Positions 52,371-59,965 of a DNA stretch of 64,000 nucleotides are shown here, one piece after another (the first letter of the stretch is position 1; each line of letters starts with the position of its first letter). The DNA is from Epilithonimonas mollis (lineage in GTDB: Bacteria; Bacteroidota; Bacteroidia; Flavobacteriales; Weeksellaceae), in NCBI RefSeq assembly GCF_900142325.1, contig NZ_FRAM01000003.1, forward strand, positions 62,001 through 126,000. Direction: 5' to 3'. Below the pieces are notes generated by a model. The model saw nothing but the letters and a program-made list of their open reading frames with translations. It did no database searches and was not told the DNA's origin. Position numbers and translations under genes: made by a program.

Positions 52371-53006
52371 TTATAAGTTATACAAAAATGGACTTTTCTT
52401 AAAATAAGTTTTATCATCAATCTGAGAAATCAAAAATTCCGACAAATCATTTGCACTAATATTTTCACCAATGCAATCATGTAAATTAGTTTGAGTTGCA
52501 AAACTTTCATCAGTCTGAATTATCAAAGGTAATCTTACCAAAGTCCAATCCAAATTACTTTCTGTCAGAAGTTCATATTCCTTTTGTTTATCCAAAGTTG
52601 TTTCAGGATAATTCTGATACATCCATTCGGTTGCCATTTTAACTTTTTCATTCTTGTTGTCGAATGGTGTGTTGACATTCAGACCTGTTATCACGATATA
52701 TCTTTTGATTTCGTTAGAATTCAGAAATAGTATAACATTTTTCGTTGATTCAGAAAATATTGATTTTTCTCCCTTAGGCTGGCCAATTGTACTAATTACA
52801 GTATCGCAAGTTTTTATTAATTCATTAACTGAATCATAATCCCTTGCATCACCTTTTACAATTTCGATTAAAGGATTTTGATCTGGAAAATTCTCTGGAT
52901 TTCTTAAGAGTAATTTGATTTGGTAACCTTTTTCAATAAGTTTTCTTACAAGAAAGCTTCCTGCCTTTCCTGTTCCGCCAATGATGGCAATTTTATGTAG
53001 TTTCAT
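52371..53006 (-). CDS. NAD(P)-binding (NmrA/SDR-like) protein
   Basis: 211 residues. The Rossmann motif IIGGTGKAGSFLV at about 8-20, then LLRNPENFPDQNPLIEIVKGDARD, are typical of NmrA-like atypical short-chain dehydrogenases and NAD(P)-dependent epimerases. The C-terminal part is shorter than in full epimerases. It could be a redox sensor or a reductase; the substrate is unknown. The gene stands upstream of nothing on its strand and its 5' side borders the DnaA-box region. Confidence 0.82.
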   Translation of the reverse strand: MKLHKIAIIGGTGKAGSFLVRKLIEKGYQIKLLLRNPENFPDQNPLIEIVKGDARDYDSVNELIKTCDTVISTIGQPKGEKSIFSESTKNVILFLNSNEIKRYIVITGLNVNTPFDNKNEKVKMATEWMYQNYPETTLDKQKEYELLTESNLDWTLVRLPLIIQTDESFATQTNLHDCIGENISANDLSEFLISQIDDKTYFKKSPFLYNL

Positions 53007-53187
53007 TATAATTCTCTTTAAATTGTATTAGAAAATAAAAATTTTAGAAATCAATAGATTTGATTCCTCATATCTCAGACTTTTATAGAAATAAGCCTGA
53101 TAAGATGTGATATTTTATAAAGAGATTGTAATGGAACAAAAGTATTAAATTATTTTATATTCTCACAAAAAAGAACTTTGCTATGAG

Positions 53188-53211
53188 TTATCCACAAAAA
53201 AATGTGGATAA
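53188..53211. promoter_or_regulatory. Perfect inverted pair of consensus DnaA boxes
   Basis: TTATCCACA (53188-53196), six A, then TGTGGATAA (53203-53211), a perfect palindrome of two consensus DnaA boxes. No other box with at most one mismatch was found nearby. It may be part of an origin, a DnaA-controlled site or a DnaA titration site. Confidence 0.6.
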
Positions 53212-53283
53212 GTATGAAATTTTAACATTCAGTTTACATTTTGTATTGTTTTTCTTTTTAAATTTACAATAGAGATTTAGGAA

Positions 53284-53349
53284 ATGAACACAAAATTTGC
53301 TTTTGATCCAATCGGAATTACTCAAATTAAATTTGATATAAAAATTTAA
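53284..53349 (+). CDS. Possible 21-residue small ORF
   Basis: ATG at 53284 to TAA at 53349 gives MNTKFAFDPIGITQIKFDIK plus Ile, 21 residues with no family likeness. A terminator starts right after its stop codon. Upstream is TAAATTTA (53259-53266), a near match to TANNTTTG, with TTG at 53241-53243. It could be a leader peptide, a small protein or just the body of a small RNA. Confidence 0.35.
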   Translation: MNTKFAFDPIGITQIKFDIKI

Positions 53350-53350
53350 G

Positions 53351-53377
53351 GGATAGCATTGTCGGCTGTCCTTTTTT
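53351..53377 (+). terminator. Terminator after the small ORF
   Basis: GGATAGC and GCTGTCC form a seven-base stem (one G-U) with a seven-base loop, followed by six T. It closes the 21-codon unit. Confidence 0.7.
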
Positions 53378-53416
53378 GTTGTTGTCTAACTAAAAAATGA
53401 GATGTTTTTATCTACT

Positions 53417-53450
53417 GAACCGGCTTCTAAAGAGTCGGTTCTTTTATTTT
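53417..53450 (+). terminator. Hairpin with T run
   Basis: GAACCGGCTT and GAGTCGGTTC pair over ten positions with two G-U pairs and a five-base loop, then TTTTATTTT. There is no gene directly upstream, so it may be part of the same small transcript or a separate one. Confidence 0.6.
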
Positions 53451-53456
53451 CAAATG

Positions 53457-53512
53457 CTTCGACTCCACTTAGCCTGACAATTTAAGAAATGTCACACTGA
53501 GCGGAGTCGAAG
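53457..53512. repeat. REP-like palindrome (type 1)
   Basis: Two 23-base arms start CTTCGACTCC and end GGAGTCGAAG, the right arm containing CACTGAGCGGAGTCGAAG, with a ten-base loop; arms differ at five positions. This matches a repeat commonly scattered between genes in Flavobacteria and Chryseobacterium. It probably folds as an RNA or DNA hairpin. Confidence 0.7.
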
Positions 53513-53525
53513 TGTTTTCAATTAC

Positions 53526-53554
53526 AAAAAAAAAACCACTTCTTTCGAAGCAGT
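53526..53554 (-). terminator. Terminator after the YceI lipoprotein gene
   Basis: On the minus strand ACTGCTTC and GAAGTGGT pair over eight positions with a GAAA loop and two G-U pairs, then nine T. It lies 25 bases after the YceI stop codon. Confidence 0.8.
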
Positions 53555-53579
53555 CTTTCTTTTCATTTTTACAATTTAC

Positions 53580-54248
53580 TTATTTTGAAGCATTCACATT
53601 GATACCAATTTCAATATCTTTACTGATCATCCATTCAGCAGGGTCAGTTTCATCAGTCCCGAATTTGATTCCCCAATCTGCTCTGTTTACAGTAAATTTA
53701 GCTTCAACACTAGCTTTACCTTCAGCAACAGTTACTTTCGCAGGGAAAGAAACATTAAGCGTTTTTCCTAATAATGTCAAGTTTCCGCTCACCGTTTTGT
53801 TAGCGCCTGCAACCGCATCTTTCGGCAAATCTCCAGCTAAATCAGCTACAGAAGTGATTTTGAAATCTGAAGTTGGGTTTTTAGTAACGTTGAAGAAATC
53901 TTCATTCTTAAGGTGTGCTTCCAGATCAGCCGGTTTTTTGTCAGCTTCGGTTACAGATGCAGGGTCAACTTTCAAAGAAGTCATATCGATTACGAAATCT
54001 CCAGAAGTTACCGCATCATTTTCAACAGTGATTTCACCAGACTTCAGGTTAAGAGTTCCCCAACGTGGCGCAAAACCGCCTTTGTGAAAAGCTTTCCAGT
54101 TTACGTTGGATGTTGCCAAATCTACGTTGTATGCTTCACCTGTTTTTGCTGCAACTTCCTGTGCATCTTTCACTTTTTCTTTTTTGTCATTACAAGCCGT
54201 AAACATCAAAGTAGCGCCTGCCAATGCCAATACCGTTAATTTTTTCAT
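53580..54248 (-). CDS. YceI-family lipoprotein
   Basis: 222 residues. Lipobox LMFTAC with acylated Cys at 19. The mature part starts NDKKEKVKDAQEVAAKTGEAYN, then the YceI barrel: VNWKAFHKGGFAPRWGTLNLKSG, IDMTSLKVDPASVTEADKKP, NPTSDFKITSVADL, FTVNRADWGIKFGT. As for the paralogue at 20757, the barrel is expected to bind a lipid or isoprenoid, here anchored in the membrane. It has a promoter (54286-54293) with a consensus FNR/CRP-type palindrome just upstream (54317-54330), so its expression may follow oxygen or a related signal. Confidence 0.88.
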   Translation of the reverse strand: MKKLTVLALAGATLMFTACNDKKEKVKDAQEVAAKTGEAYNVDLATSNVNWKAFHKGGFAPRWGTLNLKSGEITVENDAVTSGDFVIDMTSLKVDPASVTEADKKPADLEAHLKNEDFFNVTKNPTSDFKITSVADLAGDLPKDAVAGANKTVSGNLTLLGKTLNVSFPAKVTVAEGKASVEAKFTVNRADWGIKFGTDETDPAEWMISKDIEIGINVNASK

Positions 54249-54285
54249 AGATAATATTTTAAATTAATATTGATTTTTCTTGCAG

Positions 54286-54293
54286 CAAAAATA
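54286..54293 (-). promoter_or_regulatory. Promoter -7 element of the YceI lipoprotein gene
   Basis: TATTTTTG on the minus strand, matching TANNTTTG, 37 bases before the start codon at 54248. Confidence 0.55.
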
Positions 54294-54316
54294 AGACCTT
54301 AAATCTTCACACCGCA

Positions 54317-54330
54317 TTGATGTACATCAA
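54317..54330. promoter_or_regulatory. FNR/CRP-type operator at the YceI lipoprotein promoter
   Basis: TTGATGTACATCAA is a perfect 14-bp palindrome and an exact TTGAT-N4-ATCAA box. Its centre lies about 42-44 bases upstream of the likely transcription start, the position used by class II activators of the FNR/CRP family. Confidence 0.6.
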
Positions 54331-54447
54331 GAAACTTTTTTTAAGACACAAAAGACACAATATTTTTGCAGAAGAATAAATTCATATTCAATAATAAAAT
54401 CAATTATGTTCTTCGTGAAAACTTTTTGACTTTTGTGGTAAAAAATA

Positions 54448-55218
54448 TCACTCGAATTCCTTGGAAACACCCAATCCAAACAAAGCAAAATCGTAAACCG
54501 CCGGGTCAACAGCATTATATTTCCTGAGAATGAAGTCCAGTTCTTCCACCGCTTTCCAATCGTTTTGTTTTCTGGTAAGAATTCCTAGTTTTCTTGAAAT
54601 ATTCGCAGTGTGAACATCCAGTGGGACAGAAAGATACTTCGGGTCAATCTTTTCCCAAATACCGAAATCAACGCCTTTTTTATCTTTCCGAACCATCCAG
54701 CGCAGAAACATAATCAATCTCTTGGAAGCAGAATTTTTGTAAGGCGAACTCACGTGTTTTTGTCCACGATGGACTTCCGAAATAAAATGATTTCTGAAAC
54801 GCTCGATAGAATGAGAGAAATTGCTTTCATTTTCATTGATTAGAAACACATCTTCCAGACTTTCAAACTGTGTATAAATTCGTCTGAAATTCTTGAGAAA
54901 GAAAACAAAATCTTCGTGGTTGAAAGTTCTGTGAATCGCTTTTTGGGGAATTCTATCCAAATCAGAATCAGTAAAATTCATTACGAAATCAAACGGCGAA
55001 TTTCCCATCAATTCCATCATTTTGTTCGCATCATTGATGATCGATTTTCTATTTCCCCAAGCGATACTTGCGGATAAAAATCCAGAAATCTCGATATCCT
55101 GTTTCAAAGAAAAACGATGCGGAATCTGAATCGGGTCATCGGTAATAAAATCCGGAGAATTGTAGAGTTCTGCTTTTTCATTCAGCAAATCGAATATATC
55201 TTTTTCGGTTAAATTCAT
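54448..55218 (-). CDS. TIGR02757 (DUF2400) family protein
   Basis: 256 residues from the ATG at 55218 (MNLTEKDIFDLL). The frame is open up to 55335, but that extension crosses a REP-like palindrome and is not conserved-looking, so the shorter start is used. Motifs seen: SGFLSASIAWGNRKSIINDANKMM, QKAIHRTFNHEDFVFFL, LIMFLRWMVRKDKKGVDFGIW and LDVHTANISRKLGI, all typical of TIGR02757. Function is unknown; the family has some likeness to helix-hairpin-helix DNA glycosylases. Confidence 0.85.
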   Translation of the reverse strand: MNLTEKDIFDLLNEKAELYNSPDFITDDPIQIPHRFSLKQDIEISGFLSASIAWGNRKSIINDANKMMELMGNSPFDFVMNFTDSDLDRIPQKAIHRTFNHEDFVFFLKNFRRIYTQFESLEDVFLINENESNFSHSIERFRNHFISEVHRGQKHVSSPYKNSASKRLIMFLRWMVRKDKKGVDFGIWEKIDPKYLSVPLDVHTANISRKLGILTRKQNDWKAVEELDFILRKYNAVDPAVYDFALFGLGVSKEFE

Positions 55219-55244
55219 AATCAACTGCAAATGTCCAAAAAAAA

Positions 55245-55290
55245 TGTCACTCCGAAAGAATCCGTTTGCTGAGTTTCTTTCAGAATGACA
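55245..55290. repeat. REP-like palindrome (type 2)
   Basis: TGTCACTCCGAAAGAATC and GTTTCTTTCAGAATGACA are 18-base inverted arms differing at four or so positions, with a ten-base spacer. The TGTCATTCTGA...GAATC core is another repeat well known from flavobacterial intergenic regions. Confidence 0.65.
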
Positions 55291-55352
55291 ATATTGAGTT
55301 TTTATGTTATTTTTAAAATTAAAGAAAGAATTCACTTCTTACTTCCTTCTTC

Positions 55353-56999
55353 TCATCTCCCAATCACTTCTGTAATTGGTTTTCCGATGGCACCGCTTGG
55401 AAACTCGATGTGAAGTAATGCTGAGATTGTTGGTGCAATATCTGTCATAGAATAATCGCCGTTGCTCTCGCCATGCTTGATTCCCCAACCCATAAAAATC
55501 AATGGAATGTGAGAGTCGTAGGAATTCCAAACACTGTGAGTCGTTCCTTTTTTAGCATAAGTTGGCAACATCCCATCGTGAGAAATGATTTGAATATCAC
55601 CACTTCTCTGCCAGTTGTACCCATTGATAGCTCTTGATTTTATTGGCTCCGGAATAGCGGATGAACCAATCTTTTTCAAATCTACAGCGTACAAAACTCT
55701 TGGGTCTTTGTTCAGATTATCGATGATTGTTGTTTTGATAGCTTCCTCATCCAGTTTTTTTTCTTTGATCAAAGTTTGGTTCAGGTAGATCTGATAATTA
55801 TCGATTCCGAGAATCAGCTTAGAATTAGCATATTTTTGCTCCAATTCAGTACCCAGATTTTTTTCCATTCCTTCATCAAAGAAACCGCCTAAGATCTTGT
55901 TGGCTTTTAAAAATCCTTCAGCATTCGCTCCACCGTGGTCAGCAGACAAGAAAACCAAATAATTATTCTTTCCTACTTTCTCATCCAACATTTTGAAAAA
56001 CGCAGCCAAATCTCTGTCTAATCTGATATATGTATCCTCAACCTCGATTGAATTTGGTCCGTAAGAATGTCCAACATAATCCGTCGAAGCCAGGTTGATC
56101 GCCAGGAAATCGGTTTCAGTTCCTTTTCCTAAGGCATAATTATCCAAAGCCGCTTCTGCAAATTTCAGAGTCAAAGTATTTCCGAAAGGCGTCGTTCTGA
56201 TAACGCCTTTTTGCTTTGAATAATCAGATAATAAATTTTTGTATGGAAAAACTGGCTCTTTTGCGCTCCCAACAGGTTTTTCCCATTCTACATTATCGGC
56301 CGTACTTTCTGTGTAGTCTGCAATCGGCAAAGCTGTTTCCCAACCGCTGGCCAAGAGTTTTTCAGGAACTTTCTGGTCGTTGAAATCTTTTACCCATTTC
56401 GGCAACTCATTCATATAATAAGAACTTGTGATGAAATTCCCGGCAGAATCATCAAACCAGAATGCGCCCGTTGGATTGTGACCTACAGGCAAAATAGAAG
56501 CACGGTCTTTCAAAGAAACTCCAACGACCTTCGATCTGAAATTACTTGCGATTCTCAATTGGTCCGTAACAGTTGTTGACCAAAGGTTTTTGGGAGAATG
56601 ACTTCCGTTTCTTTTATTATCGGTTCCAACCGGATTTACACTATCGTCTGTTGTGCAATAAACATTTTTTCCGGTTTCTTTATCCGTCCAGTCGTTCCCG
56701 GCGATCCCATGAATGGAAGGAACCGAACCTGTGTAAATGGAAGTATGCCCAATCGCAGTAACGGTCGGAATATAAGGAATATGAACATTGTTAAGAGAAT
56801 AACCTTCTCCCAAAAGTCTCTGAAAACCGCCTTTCCCGAATTTTTTCTCAAAACGGTAAAGATAATCCCAGCGCATTTGGTCAACCACCAATCCTACAAC
56901 TAATTTTGGTCTTTCTCCTGAATTTAACTTTGTTTTCTGTGCGTTTACATTTCCAAATGTAGCAACTGCTAAAACGAAAATCTGAATTTTCCTGAACAT
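55353..56999 (-). CDS. pafA: PafA alkaline phosphatase
   Basis: 548 residues. Signal peptide MFRKIQIFVLAVATFGNVNAQ. The mature protein begins KTKLNSGERPKLVVGLVVDQ, followed by MRWDYLYRFEKKFGKGG and YIPTVTAIGHTSIYTGS, almost identical to Elizabethkingia meningoseptica PafA, with the nucleophilic Thr (residue 79) in PTVTAIGHTS. Metal ligands in VVDQMRWD, SADHGGANAEGF and GTTHSVWNSYDSHIPL are present. It is a periplasmic phosphomonoesterase active without phosphate starvation in that organism. Its promoter is at 57021-57028. Confidence 0.95.
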   Translation of the reverse strand: MFRKIQIFVLAVATFGNVNAQKTKLNSGERPKLVVGLVVDQMRWDYLYRFEKKFGKGGFQRLLGEGYSLNNVHIPYIPTVTAIGHTSIYTGSVPSIHGIAGNDWTDKETGKNVYCTTDDSVNPVGTDNKRNGSHSPKNLWSTTVTDQLRIASNFRSKVVGVSLKDRASILPVGHNPTGAFWFDDSAGNFITSSYYMNELPKWVKDFNDQKVPEKLLASGWETALPIADYTESTADNVEWEKPVGSAKEPVFPYKNLLSDYSKQKGVIRTTPFGNTLTLKFAEAALDNYALGKGTETDFLAINLASTDYVGHSYGPNSIEVEDTYIRLDRDLAAFFKMLDEKVGKNNYLVFLSADHGGANAEGFLKANKILGGFFDEGMEKNLGTELEQKYANSKLILGIDNYQIYLNQTLIKEKKLDEEAIKTTIIDNLNKDPRVLYAVDLKKIGSSAIPEPIKSRAINGYNWQRSGDIQIISHDGMLPTYAKKGTTHSVWNSYDSHIPLIFMGWGIKHGESNGDYSMTDIAPTISALLHIEFPSGAIGKPITEVIGR

Positions 57000-57020
57000 T
57001 GATCTACTTTTTATTTAAGC

Positions 57021-57028
57021 CAAATTTA
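57021..57028 (-). promoter_or_regulatory. Promoter -7 element of pafA
   Basis: TAAATTTG on the minus strand, matching TANNTTTG, 21 bases before the start codon at 56999. Confidence 0.5.
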
Positions 57029-57093
57029 CGGCTTTCAAAAGTTTTAGGATGTGAAATTATTATTAAAGTTTTCAGACCTCAACTACACAAAAC

Positions 57094-57119
57094 AAAAAGA
57101 ACGAGCCAATGCTCGTTCT
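57094..57119 (-). terminator. Terminator after the large beta-barrel protein gene
   Basis: AGAACGAGC and GCTCGTTCT form a perfect nine-base stem with a four-base loop, followed on the minus strand by TTTTGTTTT. Confidence 0.85.
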
Positions 57120-57140
57120 CTTTAATTTATCATTGAAAAT

Positions 57141-59264
57141 TTATTTACTTCCGCCAGAGTTTTTCTCGACATCGGTTTTTGTATTTTCTTTTACTTTTTG
57201 GTTCCCGAAACGTTTCACAAATGTGAGCGAGAATCCGTACCAATCCCATTTGTTATAATTTCGAATCATCCCTGTCGAGCTGTAAGTTGTATTGTCTACA
57301 CTTGGTCTTTTGAAGATGTTCATCAACTGTAAGCTTGTTTCGATTTGAGAAACTGGGAAAATCTTGGTTACAGAGATGTTATGAAAGAAATTGTATTTAT
57401 TCGCGACAGAGTTTCCGTAATTCTGATTATCAACACTGAACCAACCACTGATATTAATATTCTTATTAAACAAATTGGTGTAAGACAGATTGGTAGAACC
57501 ACCGATATAACTGATATAGTTGTTTGTCTGATTCAACCCATTTTTCCTGTTGAAATCGCTGTTATCTATATAATACCAACCGATTCCTAAGTTGACATTC
57601 AGTTTATTTTTGAATAGATTCTGATTGGTGTTGGCAAAAAGATAAAACTTTTCAACTTTTCCCTTGAAATTATCCGACACAGAAATTGTTTTTCCGTCTT
57701 CCTCTACGAACTTGTTCCAGTAATCCTGGTCTGTAAACATATATCTGGCTGATAAAAAATACTTTTTGAATAAACCGAATTTCATTACGATTCTGTCGCT
57801 TGGATTAGGAAGCAAGTCCATATTTCCACGATAGTACATCCCATTATTTCCAGGCAAAACAAACGGGTTGAATTCCGAATACCAAGGTCTCCAAAGACTG
57901 TGATTGTAGGTCAGACTCAAATCATAATCTGGTGAAAAAGCATACTTCAGCAAAAGATTGGGCATAAAAGTTCCGTAAGAATCTTTTCTTTCATTAGCAT
58001 TTTCCGTGATTTTGTAATCAATATGTTCATATCGCAAACCTACTCTTGTCTCAAGCTTTTCAAAAAAGGTTTTGCTGTAAGTGAAATAAAGTGAGTTGAT
58101 GTTGTCTGTATATCGGAAATCACTGGTTGCATTATTAGCATTATTCAGAAAATCAAAATAATTGTTTGGAATAACATTATTATTAAAATCAACTTTGCCA
58201 CCAACTTCCAGACTTCCGCCATTTTTTCCTAAAGGTGTTGTATAATCAACTTTTACGTAATAATTCCTGGTCTGAGTGTAAGAATCTATCCTATAAAAAT
58301 TAGGTATCAAAGCTGTTTCATTGAAAATGGTATTTCCATTATCAGAATCATAATTGACTCCTAAGTTGATATCCAGAATTTTATTTTTCTCCTTGTCATA
58401 ATATTTATAGAAGAGATTGCTACCAAGTGTTTTTGCAACCGAAGACCTCATCATATTCTGAACAAAAGTATCCTGCAAAACATCATCTACATAGGTTGTA
58501 CCGCCGGAATTGGAAGTAGAGTTTCTTTTGCCCTGATAATATTCCAGGACAAGCCCTACATTATTTTTATCATTGAGCTCGAACTCCGAAGTTGATGATA
58601 CCGAAGGATTTTTATTTTTGAATATACTTTCCGCATTGATATTTTTGACTTTTTTATCTTCATATGTGGTAACTATTGAAGAGTTTTTTGTTATGAAAAT
58701 ATTGTCACCATAACTTCCTCCAAACGTCTGAGTGAAGTTCTTTTTATGATAATTCAGATTCAGACTTCCATATTGATTATTCTTAGTATTCTGGGTATTG
58801 GTTAATGAAACACTTCCTTTCAGACCTTCATCGTCCCGCTTTTTCAGAACGATATTGATCACTGCACCTGTTGCTTCATAACGGGAAGAAGGACTTGTAA
58901 TGACTTCTATTTTCATCAGGTTGTCTGCAGGAATCGTTTTCAGATATTCCTTCAGTTCTTTACCTGTAAAAACCGATTTTCTGTCGTTGATATAAACCGT
59001 TACCGATTCTCCTTCTGCTTTTACATTATCATTGTTATCAATGCTAACGAGCGGCGTCATCCGAACGATGTCCCAAGTTGTGTTTCCGGCGAGAATAGAG
59101 CTGTTTTCGACATTAAAAACCGTTCTGTCCGCTTTACTTTGGACAGTAGGTTTTTTAGCAATAACAGTTACTGCTTCTATTTCTTTGGATTTTAAAGTGT
59201 CCTGGTTTTGGGCAAAACTGAATGTAAAGGATAATAATCCTAAAAAGCATAATGCTGACTTCAT
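57141..59264 (-). CDS. Outer-membrane beta-barrel protein with plug domain (TonB-receptor-like)
   Basis: 707 residues. Signal peptide MKSALCFLGLLSFTFSFAQ. A plug region (VRMTPLVSIDNNDNVKAEGE, VYINDRKSVFTGKELKEYL, MKIEVITSPSSRYEATGAVI) precedes a large barrel with many alternating aromatic strands. Layout matches the outer-membrane beta-barrel family (PF14905) related to TonB receptors. A carboxypeptidase-regulatory-like domain, common in SusC types, is absent. Ligand unknown. Terminator at 57094-57119. Confidence 0.82.
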   Translation of the reverse strand: MKSALCFLGLLSFTFSFAQNQDTLKSKEIEAVTVIAKKPTVQSKADRTVFNVENSSILAGNTTWDIVRMTPLVSIDNNDNVKAEGESVTVYINDRKSVFTGKELKEYLKTIPADNLMKIEVITSPSSRYEATGAVINIVLKKRDDEGLKGSVSLTNTQNTKNNQYGSLNLNYHKKNFTQTFGGSYGDNIFITKNSSIVTTYEDKKVKNINAESIFKNKNPSVSSTSEFELNDKNNVGLVLEYYQGKRNSTSNSGGTTYVDDVLQDTFVQNMMRSSVAKTLGSNLFYKYYDKEKNKILDINLGVNYDSDNGNTIFNETALIPNFYRIDSYTQTRNYYVKVDYTTPLGKNGGSLEVGGKVDFNNNVIPNNYFDFLNNANNATSDFRYTDNINSLYFTYSKTFFEKLETRVGLRYEHIDYKITENANERKDSYGTFMPNLLLKYAFSPDYDLSLTYNHSLWRPWYSEFNPFVLPGNNGMYYRGNMDLLPNPSDRIVMKFGLFKKYFLSARYMFTDQDYWNKFVEEDGKTISVSDNFKGKVEKFYLFANTNQNLFKNKLNVNLGIGWYYIDNSDFNRKNGLNQTNNYISYIGGSTNLSYTNLFNKNINISGWFSVDNQNYGNSVANKYNFFHNISVTKIFPVSQIETSLQLMNIFKRPSVDNTTYSSTGMIRNYNKWDWYGFSLTFVKRFGNQKVKENTKTDVEKNSGGSK

Positions 59265-59349
59265 TGTTATTGTTTATAATATATAAGACAATTGTAATTA
59301 CATTATGTTACATCAGAATCAATAAATTTTTATCAAATCGGATTTTAGT

Positions 59350-59357
59350 TAAATTTG
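59350..59357 (+). promoter_or_regulatory. Promoter -7 element of the DUF4256 gene
   Basis: TAAATTTG matches TANNTTTG, 39 bases before the start codon at 59397. Confidence 0.45.
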
Positions 59358-59396
59358 AGACAAACAATTTGAAAAGTATAATTAAATCATACAATT

Positions 59397-59963
59397 ATGA
59401 AAAATTACAAATCTCAGCTGTCTGCGGATCAGCAAGAGACATTGATCAGTGTTCTGAAAAACCGTTTCGAATCTTATCCTAATCGGCATGAAAATATAAA
59501 ATGGAATAATGTTCAGGAAAAACTGGAGTCATGTCCTGAGAAATTATGGTCGCTTAATGAAATGGAAAGAACTGAAGGCGAGCCAGATGTTGTTGGTTAT
59601 GATAATAAAACAAACGAATATCTTTTTATCGATTGTTCCGCAGAAAGTCCAAAAGGCAGACGAAGTATTTGCTATGACAGAAAAGCTCTTGACTCCAGAA
59701 AAGAGCACAAACCTGTGAATAGTGCGATTGATTTGGCTACTGAAATTGGAATTGAAATTTTGAGTGAAGAACAATATCGATATTTACAAACACTTGGAAA
59801 TTTTGATTTAAAAACGTCGAGCTGGGTAAAAACACCTGACGAAATCCGAAAATTAGGCGGTGCGATTTTCTGTGACAAGCGTTACAATACAGTTTTCCTT
59901 TATCACAACGGCGCAGAATCTTACTATGCAGCAAGAGGTTTTCGGGGAATTTTGAGAATCTGA
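59397..59963 (+). CDS. DUF4256 domain protein
   Basis: 188 residues. The blocks LLKNRFESYPNRHENIKWNN-like start, MERTEGEPDVVGYDNKTNEY and FIDCSAESPKGRRSICYDR, and the end FCDKRYNTVFLYHNGAESYY, are characteristic of DUF4256 (PF14066), an uncharacterised cytoplasmic family widely spread in bacteria. No catalytic claim can be made; the CSAESPKGRRS stretch is the most conserved part. Its end converges on the Fur-like gene with a three-base gap. Confidence 0.85.
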   Translation: MKNYKSQLSADQQETLISVLKNRFESYPNRHENIKWNNVQEKLESCPEKLWSLNEMERTEGEPDVVGYDNKTNEYLFIDCSAESPKGRRSICYDRKALDSRKEHKPVNSAIDLATEIGIEILSEEQYRYLQTLGNFDLKTSSWVKTPDEIRKLGGAIFCDKRYNTVFLYHNGAESYYAARGFRGILRI

Positions 59964-59965
59964 TT

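Larger units (their letters stand above)
53007..53579. other. Long non-coding stretch with DnaA boxes, small transcription unit and REP-like palindrome
   Basis: 573 bases between the NAD(P)-binding gene and the YceI lipoprotein gene. In order it holds an AT-rich leader, an inverted pair of DnaA boxes (53188-53211), an AT-rich block, a 21-codon ORF with its own terminator (53284-53377), another hairpin with T run (53417-53450), a REP-like palindrome (53457-53512) and the YceI terminator (53526-53554). No RNA family was recognised. Confidence 0.7.

Noticed and set aside
53007-53579. Full chromosomal origin call
   Set aside because: Only two DnaA boxes, no dnaA or gidA neighbour, and no skew data from one window; kept as a lead rather than a feature.
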